DNA of 64,000 bases, taken from Diadophis punctatus similis. Its lineage: Eukaryota; Chordata; Lepidosauria; Squamata; Dipsadidae. Under the pieces are notes generated by a model. It worked only from the letters and a program-made list of their open reading frames with translations, was not told where the DNA came from and ran no database searches. Within the stretch, counting starts at the first letter, position 1, and every line of letters begins with the position of its first letter. Both the position numbers and the translations under genes were made by a program. Location: assembly GCA_023053685.1 (NCBI GenBank), contig JALIGW010000016.1, positions 6,602,501 to 6,666,500 of the forward strand. Direction: 5' to 3'. Of the stretch, positions 50,640 to 60,529 are shown one piece after another.

Positions 50640-51300
50640 GTGAAACCTGGCTCAATAGCAGTAACTGAGAGGGATCTTAGTGGACAATCACTTAAATATG
50701 AGCCAGCAGTGTGCAACAGCAGCCTCAAAAGCCAATACAATCCTAGGCTGCATTAACAGAGGGATAAAATCAAGATCACGTGAAGTATTAGTATTGCTTA
50801 ATAAAGACTTCGTAAGATCACACCTAGAATACTGCATCCAGTTTTGGTCACCACATTATAAAAAAGTTGAGACTTTAGAAAGAGTGCAGAGAAGAGCAAC
50901 AAAGATGATTAGGGGCCTGGAGGCTAAACATACGAAGAACTGGGGTATGGCCAGTCTAGAGAAAAGAAGGACTAGGGGGGACATGATAGCAGTGTTCCAA
51001 TTTTTGAGGGGCTGCCACAAAGAAGAGAGGGTCAAGCTATTTTCCAAAGCACCAGAAGACAGAACAAAAAGCAATGGGTTAATGAAGGACAGAATCATCC
51101 TAGAAATAAGGAGAAATTTCCTGACAGTGGGAAGAATTAACTAGTCGAACAGCTTGCCTTCAGAAGTTTTGGGTGCTCCATCACTGGAGGCTTTGAAGAA
51201 GAGACTGGACAACCACTTGATATAAGGTATGGGGTCTCCTGCTTGAGCAGGGGTTGGACTAGAAGACCTCCAAGGTCCCTTCCAACTCTGCTATTCTGTT
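50640..51300 (+). mobile_element. CR1 LINE 3' fragment
   Basis: The C-terminal CR1 frame is open for about 150 codons ([56 protein letters not shown]) and then stops. The 3' end is cccttccaactctgctattc. It is one of the better preserved CR1 ends here. Confidence 0.88.
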
Positions 51301-51479
51301 AAAGACTCTGCCTTCCCCACTGCAGTGGGGAAACCCACATAAAAACCAGGATATAAATATAATTCATGTTGTACTCCACTATTTTTTTCCCCGACCTTGG
51401 CAAATTCTGGTTGGGAAATTCTGGGAGTTGAAGTCCACATATCTTTAAGTAGCCAAGGTTGAGAAGAACTGCTGTGGTC

Positions 51480-52150
51480 ACCTCCCCAATTGCACTGGGC
51501 TGATGTTGAAGACCAACTGGAAGCTTTTGCAGGAAACAGCCGCCCCTTTCGCAGCGCAATGGCCGGCTGCGACCTCAACCGCGATGCAGCCACAATGGTT
51601 CTTATTACTGACCTACAGCGTCGCCCTCGTCTAGGAGGCAACGGGCCGCCGCACTTTCCCTTGCCGCTTCAAGGCTTTTCCCAACTCACCGGGCCTCGTC
51701 GATGCGTCCTCCTCGCCACGAGCGTTCCGGGTCGAGCCAAATAGCGCTCCGAAGGCCGCTGCGCTCAACGAACCTCAAGTCTCGCCTCTCGCGAGAGTAC
51801 CGAATCAAAGGGCGCAGCAAAAAAAAAGGGGGGGCAGGTAAATGCGAACTGGCCAAAGGACGCCTGCCTACGTCACGGGGTTGCAATAAAGGAGGCGGGC
51901 AGAGCCGGAGTGAGCCAATCGGCGCCCGCCATCCCGGGGAATTCAAAACGCCGCGAAGGAAAGAAGTTGCCAGCTGCGGTCCTGAGGCGAAAGAGTGGCG
52001 CCCGCCCGTTGTGGTGGCAGTCTTGGCGAGCTGCAAAGGCGTGTTTCTCGCGCATTTCGGCTGCTGCTGCGAATAACCGGAGGTATTCAGGGAAGGCTTA
52101 GAGTGCCTCTGTCTTGAGGGAGGTGGTGAGGCTTTTCGGGCTCCCGAAAA
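51480..52150. promoter_or_regulatory. Divergent CpG promoter of MRPL57 and SKA3
   Basis: This is the only sustained GC- and CpG-rich block in the window that lacks transposon ends. It lies between the 5' ends of the minus-strand MRPL57 and plus-strand SKA3. It contains a GC box (ggaggcgggc, 51891-51900), a CRE-like tacgtcacg (51869-51877), CCAAT (51915-51919) and a minus-strand splice donor at 51690. No TATA box is evident. Exact transcription starts cannot be placed from sequence alone. Confidence 0.75.
51915..51947 (+). promoter_or_regulatory. SKA3: CCAAT-CHR-like cell-cycle module
   Basis: CCAAT at 51915-51919 is followed 22 bases later by ttcaaa (51942-51947), the complement of the CHR core tttgaa. 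NF-Y CCAAT plus CHR is the usual layout of late cell-cycle promoters, fitting SKA3's mitotic role. Single short motifs occur by chance, so this is tentative. Confidence 0.4.
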
Positions 52151-52164
52151 CTGATTTCCTGCAG

Positions 52165-52210
52165 TCCTTGTTCAAGTAAGGTCCCTTCCAACTCTGTTAA
52201 ACTGTAAGCA
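52165..52210 (+). mobile_element. CR1 3'-end scrap
   Basis: A few dozen bases of terminal CR1 sequence (aaggtcccttccaactctgt). Confidence 0.55.
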
Positions 52211-52249
52211 GCCCTCTTGTCTTCTGAAGGAAGAATGGAGGGTTTAGGT

Positions 52250-52379
52250 CAGAGGTCTTCAAACTTGGCAACTTTAAGACTTGTGGACTTCAACTCCCAG
52301 AATTCTCCAGCCAGCTGGCTGGAGAATTCTGGGAGTTGAAGTCCACAAGTCTTAAAGTTGCCAAGTTTGGGGACCCCTG
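52250..52379. mobile_element. Palindromic hAT-type MITE, 130 bp
   Basis: Almost a complete palindrome: cttcaaacttggcaac to gttgccaagtttggggacc, with centre cagccagctggctgg. A perfect 8-bp duplication gtttaggt lies at 52242-52249 and 52380-52387. The same unit occurs inside 4642-5422. Confidence 0.88.
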
Positions 52380-53309
52380 GTTTAGGTAGACTTGAATATT
52401 GAAGGGCACCCTGGATTAATTAATTGTCAGCGATATAAGATAAATGCTTTCTTCCCCAGAATAGATGCAGTACTCCTGCATGTGCTAAAAATTGGGATGT
52501 TGGAATTGTACCAATGTACAGATGGAGAAAGGCCGTGTCTGGCGATGTGCACAGTACCGTTTCATTTTCCGTTAGGATCGTAAGGTTATTTTTTCCCCCA
52601 ATAAGTTTTGTTTATTTTTAGTCTTTCTACATCTCATTGTGAGCATTTGCTTTCTGAGTTTCATACATCCATACAATAGTCTTAATATTTTTTTTAAATA
52701 GTTACAGTTCATTATCATTTCATTTTTAATACATCTCTCACATTTCTTTTCATCTTAATGTCGATCTTTTAGTCTTTTTCCTCTCTTATTTTATCTCTAT
52801 TTCAATTCTCTTTTCTTTTCCCCTTTTCCTACTCTTCTTCTTCCAAGGTTTTTTTTTTAATTAATCCGGTTTAGACACCAAGTGACACTGGGCCATTTGC
52901 AAATAATGACATAAATGCTCATACAAATAAAAACCAAGATGGGACCAGGAGACAATACAGGTAGTCCTCTACTTATAACCACATTTGAGCCCATAATTTC
53001 TGTTAAGTGAGACATTTGTTAAGTGAATTTTGCCCCATTTTACGACCTTTCTTGCCACAGTTGTTAAGTGAATCACTGCAGGTGATTAACCCGGTTGTTA
53101 GGTGAATCTAGCTTCCCCATTGACTTTGCTTGTCAAAAGGTTGCAAAAGGGGATCATGTGACCTCTGAACACAGCAACAGTCATGCTATAAGTATGAACC
53201 AGTTGCCAAGCATCTGAATTTTGATCACACAGTCATGGGGATGCTACAAAGGTCGTAAGTGTGAAAAATGGTCATAGGTCACTTTTTTCAGTGCAGTTGT
53301 AACTTTGAA

Positions 53310-56300
53310 TAGAATAGAATAGAATAGAATTCTTTATTGGCCAAGTGTGATTGGACACACAAGGAATTTGTCTTTGGTGCATATGCTCTCAGTGTACATA
53401 AAAGAAAAGATACATTTGTCAAGAATGGTTGTCATAGGGTTCAAGTAAGCAATCAGGAAACAATATGAATATAAATCGTAAGGATATAAGCAACAAGTTA
53501 CAGTCATACAGTCATAAGTGGGAGGAGATGGGTGATAGGAACGATGAGAAAAACTAATAGTAGTAGTAATGCAGCCTAGTGAATAGTTTGACAGTGGTGA
53601 GGGAATTATTTGTTTAGCAGAGTGATGGCGTTCGGGAAAAAACTGTTCTTGTGTCTAGTTGTCTTGGTGTGCAGTGCTCTATAGCGACGTTTTGAGGGTA
53701 GGAGTTGAAGCAATTTATGTCCAGGATGCGAGGGGTCAGTAAATATTTTCGCGGCCCTCTTTTTGACTCGTGCAGTATACAGGTCCTCAATGGAAGGCAG
53801 GTTGGCAGTAATTGTTTTTTCTGCAGTTCTGATTATCCTCTGAAGTCTGTGTCTGTCTTGTTGGGTTGCAGAACCAAACCAGACAGTTATAGAGGTGCAG
53901 ATGACAGACTCAATAATTCCTCTGTAGAACTGTATCAGCAGCTCCTTGGGAAGTTTGAGCTTCCTGAGTTGGCGCAGAAAGAACATTCTTTGTTGTGCTT
54001 TTTTGATGATGTTTTTGATGTTAGATGACCATTTTAGGTCTTGAGATATGATGGAACCTAGAAATTTGAAGGTCTCTACTGTTGATACTGTGTTGTCTAG
54101 TATTGTAAGAGGTGGTAGGATGGGAGGGTTTCTCCTAAAGTCTACCACCATTTCTACGGTTTTGAGTGTGTTCAGTTCCAGATTGTTCCGGTTGCACCAC
54201 AAGGCTAGTTGTTCAACCTCCCGTCTGTATGCGGTTTCATCGTTGTCTCGAATGAGGCCAATCACTGTTGTATCATCTGCAAACTTCAGTAGTTTAACAG
54301 ATGAATCGTTTGAGATGCAGTCATTGGTATATAGAGAGAAGAGAAGTGGTGAGAGTACACAGCCTTGGGGGGCCCCTGTGCTAATTGTACAGGTATCTGA
54401 TGTGATTTTGCCTAGCTTCACCTGCTGCTTCCTTTCTGTTAGGAAGCTTGTGATCCACTTACAAGTGTGTTCAGGTACCGCTAGCTGATTTAGTTTAGTT
54501 AGAAGAATGTCCGGTATGATGGTGTTGAATGCTGAACTAAAGTCTACAAAGAGGACCCTTGCGTAGGTATTTGGAGATTCAAGATGTTGTAGGATGAAGT
54601 GCAGAGCCATATTAACAGCATCATCTGTCGATCTATTTACTCGGTATGCAAATTGCAGGGGGTCTAACAGTGGATCCGTGATGGTTTTCAAGTGGGACAT
54701 CACTAGCCTTTCAAAGGTTTTCATAACTACAGATGTTAGAGCAACTGGTCTGTAGTCATTCAGTTCCTTGATGGAGGGCTTCTTCGGCACTGGGATGATA
54801 GTGGAGTGTTTGAAGCAAGAAGGAACATGGCATATCTCCGGTGACTTGTTGAAGATTTGGGTGAAGATGGGGGCCAATTGGTCAGCACAGACTTTTAAGC
54901 AAGGAGTTATCTTGTCTGGACCTGGTGCTTTTCCTGGCTTCTGTCTGTGAAATAGATCTTGCACTTCCTTTTCTGTGATCACCAGGGGTTGTGAACCCAA
55001 TGCGATGGGTTCAGTTGTAGGAGGTTTGGCTGTTGTTGGTGTGTCTGGGATGGAGGTTGTGGGGATAGGTGGCTGTAGTTTCCTTTCAAACCTGCAGTAG
55101 AACACATTCAGGTCATCTGCCAGTTGCTGATTTCCTTCAGCTTGGGAAGGTGGTTTGCTGTAGCCAGTGATGTTTTTAAGAGTTTTCCACATGTTTGCTG
55201 GTTCATTTGTTGAGAACTGGTTCCTTAGCTTTTCAGAGTAGTTTCTTTTTGCTGCTCTGATCTCCCTTGTTAATACATTTCTGGCCTGATTGTACAGCAT
55301 TCTATCACCTTTTCTGTAGGCTTCCTCTTTGGAACGACGTAACTGCTTAAGTTTAGCTGTGAACCAAGGTTTATTGTTACTGTCTATTCGCAAGTTCCTG
55401 GTTGGTACACATAGGTCTTCACAGAAGCTGACATATGATGTTACAGTATCTGTGAGTTCATCCAGGTCTGCAGAGGTATCTTCAAAAATATTCCAGTCTG
55501 TGCAGTCAAAGCAAGCCTGTAGCTTTAACTTTGCCTCTTCAGTCCAAGTCCTCACTGATTTAATGGTTGGTTTTGTGGCTTTAAATCTTTGTCTGTAAGC
55601 AGGTACAAGGTGAATCATGCAATGATCAGAGTGGCCCACAGCTGCTCGTGGTAAGGACCGATAAGCATCTTTTAGTGTTGTGTAGCAGTGGTCTAAGGTA
55701 TTCTTGCCTCTGGTGGGACAATTGACATGCTGAAAGTATTTTGGTAGCTCTGTCCTTAAGTTTGCCTTGTTTAAATCTCCCAAAACAATGGCCAGTGAAT
55801 CGGGGTATTTGGCTTCAGCCTCCATAATCTGATCAGCTAGAGTTCTTAAAGCCTTTTTTACAGAGGCTTGTGGGTGAATATAAACCGCAATTAGTAGACA
55901 TGAGGAGAATTCACGTGGAGAGTAAAATGGTTTGCAGTTAATAAGTAAGGATTCCAAGTTTTCATCACAGAATTTTTGTATTATAGTTATGTCCTGAGAC
56001 CATCTGTTGTTGATATATATACATAAGCCTCCTCCCCGTTTTTTCCCTGATAATTCTGCAATCCTGTCTGCTCGAAGTATCTGAAACCCTGGTACATGCA
56101 TGCTATTGTCATCAATTTCCTCGTTTAGCCAGGTTTCAATAAAGCATAGGGCAGATGCGTTGTGAAAATCAGAATTGCATCTGTTTAAAAGAAGTATTTC
56201 ATCCATCTTGTTAGCAAGGGAACGTAAATTGGTAAGAAAGATTGAAGGGAGCGGAGTTTTTTTAATTCCCTTATTCCTTAGTCTATTTAAAATTCCCGCC

Positions 56301-56570
56301 CTTTTACCTCTTCGTCTTTGCCGTCTGAGTTTGCTGATCGATAGTTCCGGGGAAATGGCTACCTCCTGTGTTGAAATCTCCTCCGTGTTTGTAAAGACAG
56401 GTGGGGGTGAGGTTACAGAGAGCTGTTCCTTAAAGAAACGTTCCTTAATTCTTAGCAGATGGTCTCGTGAGTATGAAATCCGTTGAGAATTGCAGAGAAT
56501 AGTAGAAAATAAAGACATCATTTGAGAGCATTTCACCGAGGCAGCCTTCGACGGCGCCATCTTGGATAAG
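53310..56570 (-). mobile_element. Near-complete L2-clade LINE insertion
   Basis: About 3.26 kb on the minus strand, with a 3' tail of (ATTCT)n (plus strand gaatagaatagaatag, from about 53308). The 5' end lies only about 10 nt before the first ATG. Both junctions show tgaa (53306-53309 and 56571-56574), a possible 4-bp target duplication. Sequence inside has no frame breaks, implying a young insertion. It lies between the MRPL57/SKA3 promoter and the SKA3 ATG exon, antisense to SKA3. Confidence 0.85.
53606..56560 (-). CDS. L2 LINE ORF2: AP endonuclease plus reverse transcriptase
   Basis: A single open frame of 984 codons from ATG at 56560. A longer frame begins at a GTG in flanking DNA and was not used. 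From about residue 110 to 330 it carries an apurinic-type endonuclease (NLRSLANKMDE, CFIETWL, LGDLN, TLDHCYT, GHSDHCMIHL), which nicks target DNA. From about residue 550 the reverse transcriptase follows (YRPVALTS, FVDFSSAFNTI, GAPQGCVLSPLLFSLYTND and the catalytic FADDT), which copies the element RNA at the nick. The C-terminus has the L2-typical LLPSKRRYRALHTKTTRHKN then SFFPNAITLLNK. No separate ORF1 is visible. All catalytic motifs look intact, so it may be functional or recently so; activity is not shown by sequence. Confidence 0.93.
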   Translation of the reverse strand: MAPSKAASVKCSQMMSLFSTILCNSQRISYSRDHLLRIKERFFKEQLSVTSPPPVFTNTEEISTQEVAISPELSISKLRRQRRRGKRAGILNRLRNKGIKKTPLPSIFLTNLRSLANKMDEILLLNRCNSDFHNASALCFIETWLNEEIDDNSMHVPGFQILRADRIAELSGKKRGGGLCIYINNRWSQDITIIQKFCDENLESLLINCKPFYSPREFSSCLLIAVYIHPQASVKKALRTLADQIMEAEAKYPDSLAIVLGDLNKANLRTELPKYFQHVNCPTRGKNTLDHCYTTLKDAYRSLPRAAVGHSDHCMIHLVPAYRQRFKATKPTIKSVRTWTEEAKLKLQACFDCTDWNIFEDTSADLDELTDTVTSYVSFCEDLCVPTRNLRIDSNNKPWFTAKLKQLRRSKEEAYRKGDRMLYNQARNVLTREIRAAKRNYSEKLRNQFSTNEPANMWKTLKNITGYSKPPSQAEGNQQLADDLNVFYCRFERKLQPPIPTTSIPDTPTTAKPPTTEPIALGSQPLVITEKEVQDLFHRQKPGKAPGPDKITPCLKVCADQLAPIFTQIFNKSPEICHVPSCFKHSTIIPVPKKPSIKELNDYRPVALTSVVMKTFERLVMSHLKTITDPLLDPLQFAYRVNRSTDDAVNMALHFILQHLESPNTYARVLFVDFSSAFNTIIPDILLTKLNQLAVPEHTCKWITSFLTERKQQVKLGKITSDTCTISTGAPQGCVLSPLLFSLYTNDCISNDSSVKLLKFADDTTVIGLIRDNDETAYRREVEQLALWCNRNNLELNTLKTVEMVVDFRRNPPILPPLTILDNTVSTVETFKFLGSIISQDLKWSSNIKNIIKKAQQRMFFLRQLRKLKLPKELLIQFYRGIIESVICTSITVWFGSATQQDRHRLQRIIRTAEKTITANLPSIEDLYTARVKKRAAKIFTDPSHPGHKLLQLLPSKRRYRALHTKTTRHKNSFFPNAITLLNK

Positions 56571-57401
56571 TGAATGGTCACTAAATGAACTGTTGTAAGC
56601 CGAGGACTATCTGTATACAGACAAAAAAAAAGACAGACCTAAAAGAGCCCCACCTGTCTCACTCCAATGCCTGGGAAAACAATGAGATTGTGAAGGCTTT
56701 ATGGAACACCCAACAGGATGGGAGTGACATGGATTTCAGAGGGCTTTCATTCCGGAGGACAGGTGCCGTGAGATAGAAGGCACACTTTCTGGATCCTGGT
56801 AATGACACTGTTTAATCACAGGAACCCAGAGCTCTCCAACTATGCTGGCTCATACTTGGCCGGGCAGAAACCACGTAAAATTGGTGATCCCTCAAATATC
56901 CTAACTTGATTACAAGATAAGACTTTATAGGCAATAACCTTCATCCTGAATTGTACCCAAAGCCAACTGGCAACAGTACATCTCTTGCCTGCACTGCTTT
57001 TATTCTAGACCAGATAAAGCTTCTGACAGGTTTTTCAAGGGCAACCCTATGGAGAGCACATCACAGCAGTCAAACCTAATAGTGAGGCTTGTGGGAGAGC
57101 CCTTTAATCTTTTCTGAATACATGGTGATTAGGGCTTGGGAGGAAAGCCGCATTTCCACAATAGAAATGCAACATAGAGGGAAAACATCTAGAATTAGAT
57201 AACAAATATATGTGCTACTGGATCAACTCTGCCCTTTTAAATAAATCTGCATGTATGGAAAGGCTGCTTCAACTATTTCTAAGCTGTAATATTTTTTTCC
57301 CCAAAATATTTTAATGTGTTTAACATAAGTTGAAAAGTTGAAAACTGTTTCATATTCTTTCTGAAATTCATCTTAGAAACAAGCTGTTAGCTTTTCTTCA
57401 G

Positions 57402-57502
57402 TATGGATGTAACAGGAACATTCTTCAACAAACTGCGAACTTTGGCAGTCACTTTGGAGAAGCAGGCTGAGCAATTTAAGCAAATTTTAGTCGAAGATGA
57501 AG
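57402..57502 (+). CDS. SKA3: SKA3 first coding exon
   Basis: ATG at 57403 begins MDVTGTFFNKLRTLAVTLEK, then QAEQFKQILVEDE, with donor gtgaga. SKA3 is the C13orf3/RAMA1 subunit of the Ska complex, which with SKA1 and SKA2 binds microtubules and the Ndc80 complex and couples kinetochores to depolymerising ends in mitosis. This N-terminal helix joins the three-protein coiled-coil core. A pyrimidine-rich acceptor (cttttcttcag) ends one base before the ATG, so a 5'UTR exon upstream, probably in the CpG block near 52 kb, is expected. Similarity to human is moderate here but the gene order supports it. Confidence 0.9.
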
Positions 57503-57870
57503 GTGAGAATGTAGTAAATAATTTCTTTGCTTCAGAAAGCTTATGCTAAGACAAAACCAAACAACTTGCATTTTGGCTTAAAACAACACAGTATGAAATT
57601 TGGACACAGTGTCATTCTGCATTTGAGATATTAACTAGAATGTTGGGTTTCTGATTCAATTCAGTTCAATTCAGAAGAAATACACATTTAATTTGCATTG
57701 ATTAGTACATTTCTGAAGCTCATACTGATGTTCCTAAGACTCCCAACCAATGCTAATTTCTGATATGGCTAGAACATCTCATCTTTTAAATAACAAACAT
57801 TAATTTACAGGGTTGTACATCATTTTCTAAAGATTTTGGTTGTAATTATTTATTTTCAAATGTTTTGAAG
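57503..57870 (+). other. SKA3: SKA3 intron 1 (between coding exons 1 and 2)
   Basis: 368 bp of AT-rich sequence with nothing else recognised. Confidence 0.8.
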
Positions 57871-57935
57871 AATTTGAAGATGATTTTCCAATGAGATGTC
57901 TACATGAACTGTACTCTGAAGCCAGAACACTAAAG
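57871..57935 (+). CDS. SKA3: SKA3 coding exon 2
   Basis: A 65-nt exon after acceptor tgttttgaag, with donor gtagat. It completes Glu and encodes FEDDFPMRCLYELYSEARTL and then K. The (D/E)FED.(F/Y)PMR.LY(D/E)L(Y/H)SE pattern is characteristic of SKA3. The exon continues the N-terminal coiled coil. Confidence 0.93.
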
Positions 57936-58863
57936 GTAGATATGACCTGCTTCTCTTCATTCTCTTCACCTTCAAATTGCTTTTCTAGAACTTCATCGCT
58001 TTTATATTAAATGTGTTTAAAGTGGAAGATTAGTATGTGATTTAATGGAAGAGTAGTATGTGTGAAAGTTGCCTTCTCTGTGTTAGGTAGTATCCCATGA
58101 TAGTATTTCATATTCCCCAAGATAGAAAACCTTTTCTTCTATACCAGGGGTCAGCAACCTTAAACACTCAAAGAGCCATTTGGACCCGTTTCCCACAGAA
58201 AAGAAAACACCGGGAGCCATAAAAACCTTTTGACATCTAAAATGAAGATAACACTGCATATATCATTTTTTTTAACTTTATGCTATGTATAAAAAAACTA
58301 TAGTGTGTTGCATTTATGTAATCAATGAACTTCTACATAGAAAACAAATTTTTATTTCTGCATGCAACAAAAACATTTTGAACCCCCGAAAAAAAGATGG
58401 GTCGAAAAGCTCAATAAATCACGTGCCGGCAGATGTCACACATTGGTGGTTGTGATGCATGTTTTGAGTGACAGTGAGCCACAGCAGAGGGATGAAAGAG
58501 CCACATGTGGCTCCAGAGCCGCGGGTTGCAGATCCCTGTTCTATACCATGCCTCCTGAAACCTTCCATAGTAAATGTGTAATATTTCCAGAGAACCCACC
58601 AATCCTAAGCTCTTCTATTAGGAGATGATAGCCTTATTCTTTAAAAACACAAGTAGCTTTGGATAGCATGAAGTCATAACTAGACGTGTTTTTTAAATAA
58701 ACTGTTTTTATTAAAATGAAATTTTTTTTGTTGCTGATTCTATGTAATAAACAGCTTTTATGCTAAACCTGATATGTAGCTTGCTAACACACACACATAT
58801 TGACTATTAATGTTTATTACTTTATAATCATCAGTTCTAACTCAAATTAAAAACAAATCATAG
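57936..58863 (+). other. SKA3: SKA3 intron 2
   Basis: The intron contains a 394-bp hAT element (58145-58538); the rest is AT-rich unique sequence. Confidence 0.8.
58145..58538. mobile_element. hAT-type element, caggggtcagcaacc family
   Basis: Ends caggggtcagcaacctt / gggttgcagatccctg, with a perfect 8-bp duplication ttctatac at 58137-58144 and 58539-58546. No transposase frame remains. Confidence 0.88.
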
Positions 58864-59029
58864 GCTGATGCTGATAATATTCTTCATACAAGTTCTTCAG
58901 AAAGAGATGCCACGTACGACTTCATAAAGGCCAGCAAAGTTCTGATGAAGAGAAATGCAACCAATCTTGAAAAAATAAGAGATCTCTTTCAGAAATACGG
59001 TTACAAGCCACTTATTGGCAAGAATGAAG
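58864..59029 (+). CDS. SKA3: SKA3 coding exon 3
   Basis: A 166-nt exon after acceptor aatcatag, with donor gtaatt. It encodes ADADNILHTSSSERDATYDF, IKASKVLMKRNATNLEKIRD and LFQKYGYKPLIGKNE. The FIKA(S/T)KVLM.(K/R)N and IR(E/D).FQKYGY segments are conserved in SKA3 and finish the coiled-coil region. Confidence 0.95.
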
Positions 59030-60186
59030 GTAATTTTCCCCTCAATCTAGAATATTTGGTGTTTTAATATACTCTACAATTTATTTCTGTGTGCATTACT
59101 AATATTAAAAAGGATAGACACTTCAGCTTGGCAAAGCCTATATATCACTCTTTATCTTCTATAGCTTTGAATATCTGATCTTGACATTGCTGCTAGGTTT
59201 GGCACTGCTTAAGTCAAAAGTTTAAAAATTTCTATAATATGCATATTACTTAAAAAACTGTATGCTCAATTTATTTTAATTTTTTGCCAATTTCCCTATG
59301 ATACAAAGTTTACTGGCCTCAGTTCTGTTTTTTAAAAAAGGGTCATCTTTATGTAGCTTCTTCTTATTCCCGTTTCCATGGCATTCTGGTATAACCCATA
59401 ATTCTTTAAACTAATTCAGATTAGCAAGGTTTTCCATCTCCCCACTGTGTTTATGGGGTGGGGATGTGATGGAGAATTTGCAATAGTAGTAATAGTTCGG
59501 AATTTTTTATTCTCTTATAACTAAGTACAGGACATATATGGAATAAAAACTATTGGTATAATGATATAAGCAGTCTGATGCATCATAATGTTAAACAAGG
59601 AACCTCTTGATTAAAAGGTTCGTGATTTACATTATATTGTAAATGCATTCAAACTAAGTATTTGTTTAAAAGTGATTTCATAGAGCCTCTTGTAAAAAGC
59701 AAAGTTTTTTGTCAGTGTTTAAAAAGTTGATGATTTAAAAAACGATCCTCCTATACTCTTTGAATATACACATTGCCAAGACATAATATGCTTTGGCTTT
59801 AGAATTATTCATCTCTTATTTTTATATACAAATCAGGTCACTATTACTTATTCAAAAAATCATGGTTAAAATGCTTGATTTATTGGTGAAATCTTGTTGT
59901 AGGGTTAGCAAACCTTGGTTACAGAGCGAGCAATGGTACCGTGTTTCCCCGAAAATAAGACCCTGTCTTATATTTTTTTGAACCCTGAAATAAACGTTTG
60001 GCCTTATCGCCATGCACTCAAAAGCCCGATTGGGCTTATTATCAGGGGATGTCTTATTTGGGGGGAAACAGGGTAGTGATAGAAGGGCAATATTTATACA
60101 GAAAAAAGCATCCAAATTTGTGATGTATTTCTTGACTTTTGGCATGCCTTATCACCAGATTCAGTGAGACAATTCTCTTTTTAAAG
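59030..60186 (+). other. SKA3: SKA3 intron 3
   Basis: AT-rich intron with a short TA-flanked element at 59939-60073 and nothing else recognised. Confidence 0.8.
59939..60073. mobile_element. TA-flanked MITE, ccgtgtttccccgaaaataa family
   Basis: The 135-bp copy has ends ccgtgtttccccgaaaata / tatttggggggaaacaggg, with TA on both sides. It is almost identical to the copy at 20001-20133. Confidence 0.8.
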
Positions 60187-60529
60187 CCATAAAGGTTGAT
60201 GATGAAAACAACGCTGGATCAGCTTTATCTGATCAAATAGAGCCAAAACCTCTTGATTTTCCTCAAATATCATCTGGATCTCATAGTCTCTTGGAAGCTC
60301 CTCAACTTTCAGATTTTGGACTTTCAAAATATGCCTTTCCAAGTTCTTCAGACACAGTACACATTCCACATAGCCAGAATGAAGAGGTGAAAGCGGATAA
60401 ATCTGAATATTTGTCACCCAAAGTAGAATATTTCAATATCCGCGGGCGTGATCTGTCTATAAATGATGAAACCATAAATTTAATGGACGACCAAACAATC
60501 TTTTTGCTCAATAAAGCAAGAAAAAATAG
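60187..60529 (+). CDS. SKA3: SKA3 coding exon 4
   Basis: A 343-nt exon between acceptor tttttaaag and donor gtaagt. It encodes the start of SKA3's long, mostly unstructured C-terminal region. Conserved blocks are APQLSDFGLSKYAFPSSSD and SPKVEYFNIRGRDLSINDET, then INLMDDQTIFLLNKARKN; human SKA3 has SPQLSDFGLERY and TPKLEHFGISEYTM. This region contains the S/T-P sites used in mitotic phosphorylation and Ndc80 binding in known SKA3. The Ser-Pro before KVEYF is visible here. Confidence 0.95.

Larger units (their letters stand above)
49926..51690 (-). other. MRPL57: Putative MRPL57 5'UTR intron
   Basis: Proposed from acceptor tttttacag (minus strand, ending at 49926) to donor gtgagt (minus strand, starting at 51689). 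It contains a hAT MITE, a CR1 fragment and otherwise AT-rich sequence (49926-50525). The donor choice is an inference. Confidence 0.5.
52958..56613. mobile_element. TA-flanked DNA element split by an L2 LINE
   Basis: Left end caggtagtcctctacttata, right end gtaagccgaggactatctg, TA on both outer sides. About 390 bp of the element remain; the rest is the inserted LINE at 53310-56570. This is the same family as 15567-16191 and 33528-34278. Confidence 0.75.

Noticed and set aside
51299..52101. Several overlapping open frames on both strands in the CpG block
   Set aside because: High GC content removes stop codons; no frame matches a known protein and the block is better explained as a shared promoter.
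56561..56581. Extension of the L2 frame to an upstream GTG
   Set aside because: This DNA is flanking sequence of the interrupted DNA element; the element's own first ATG is at 56560.
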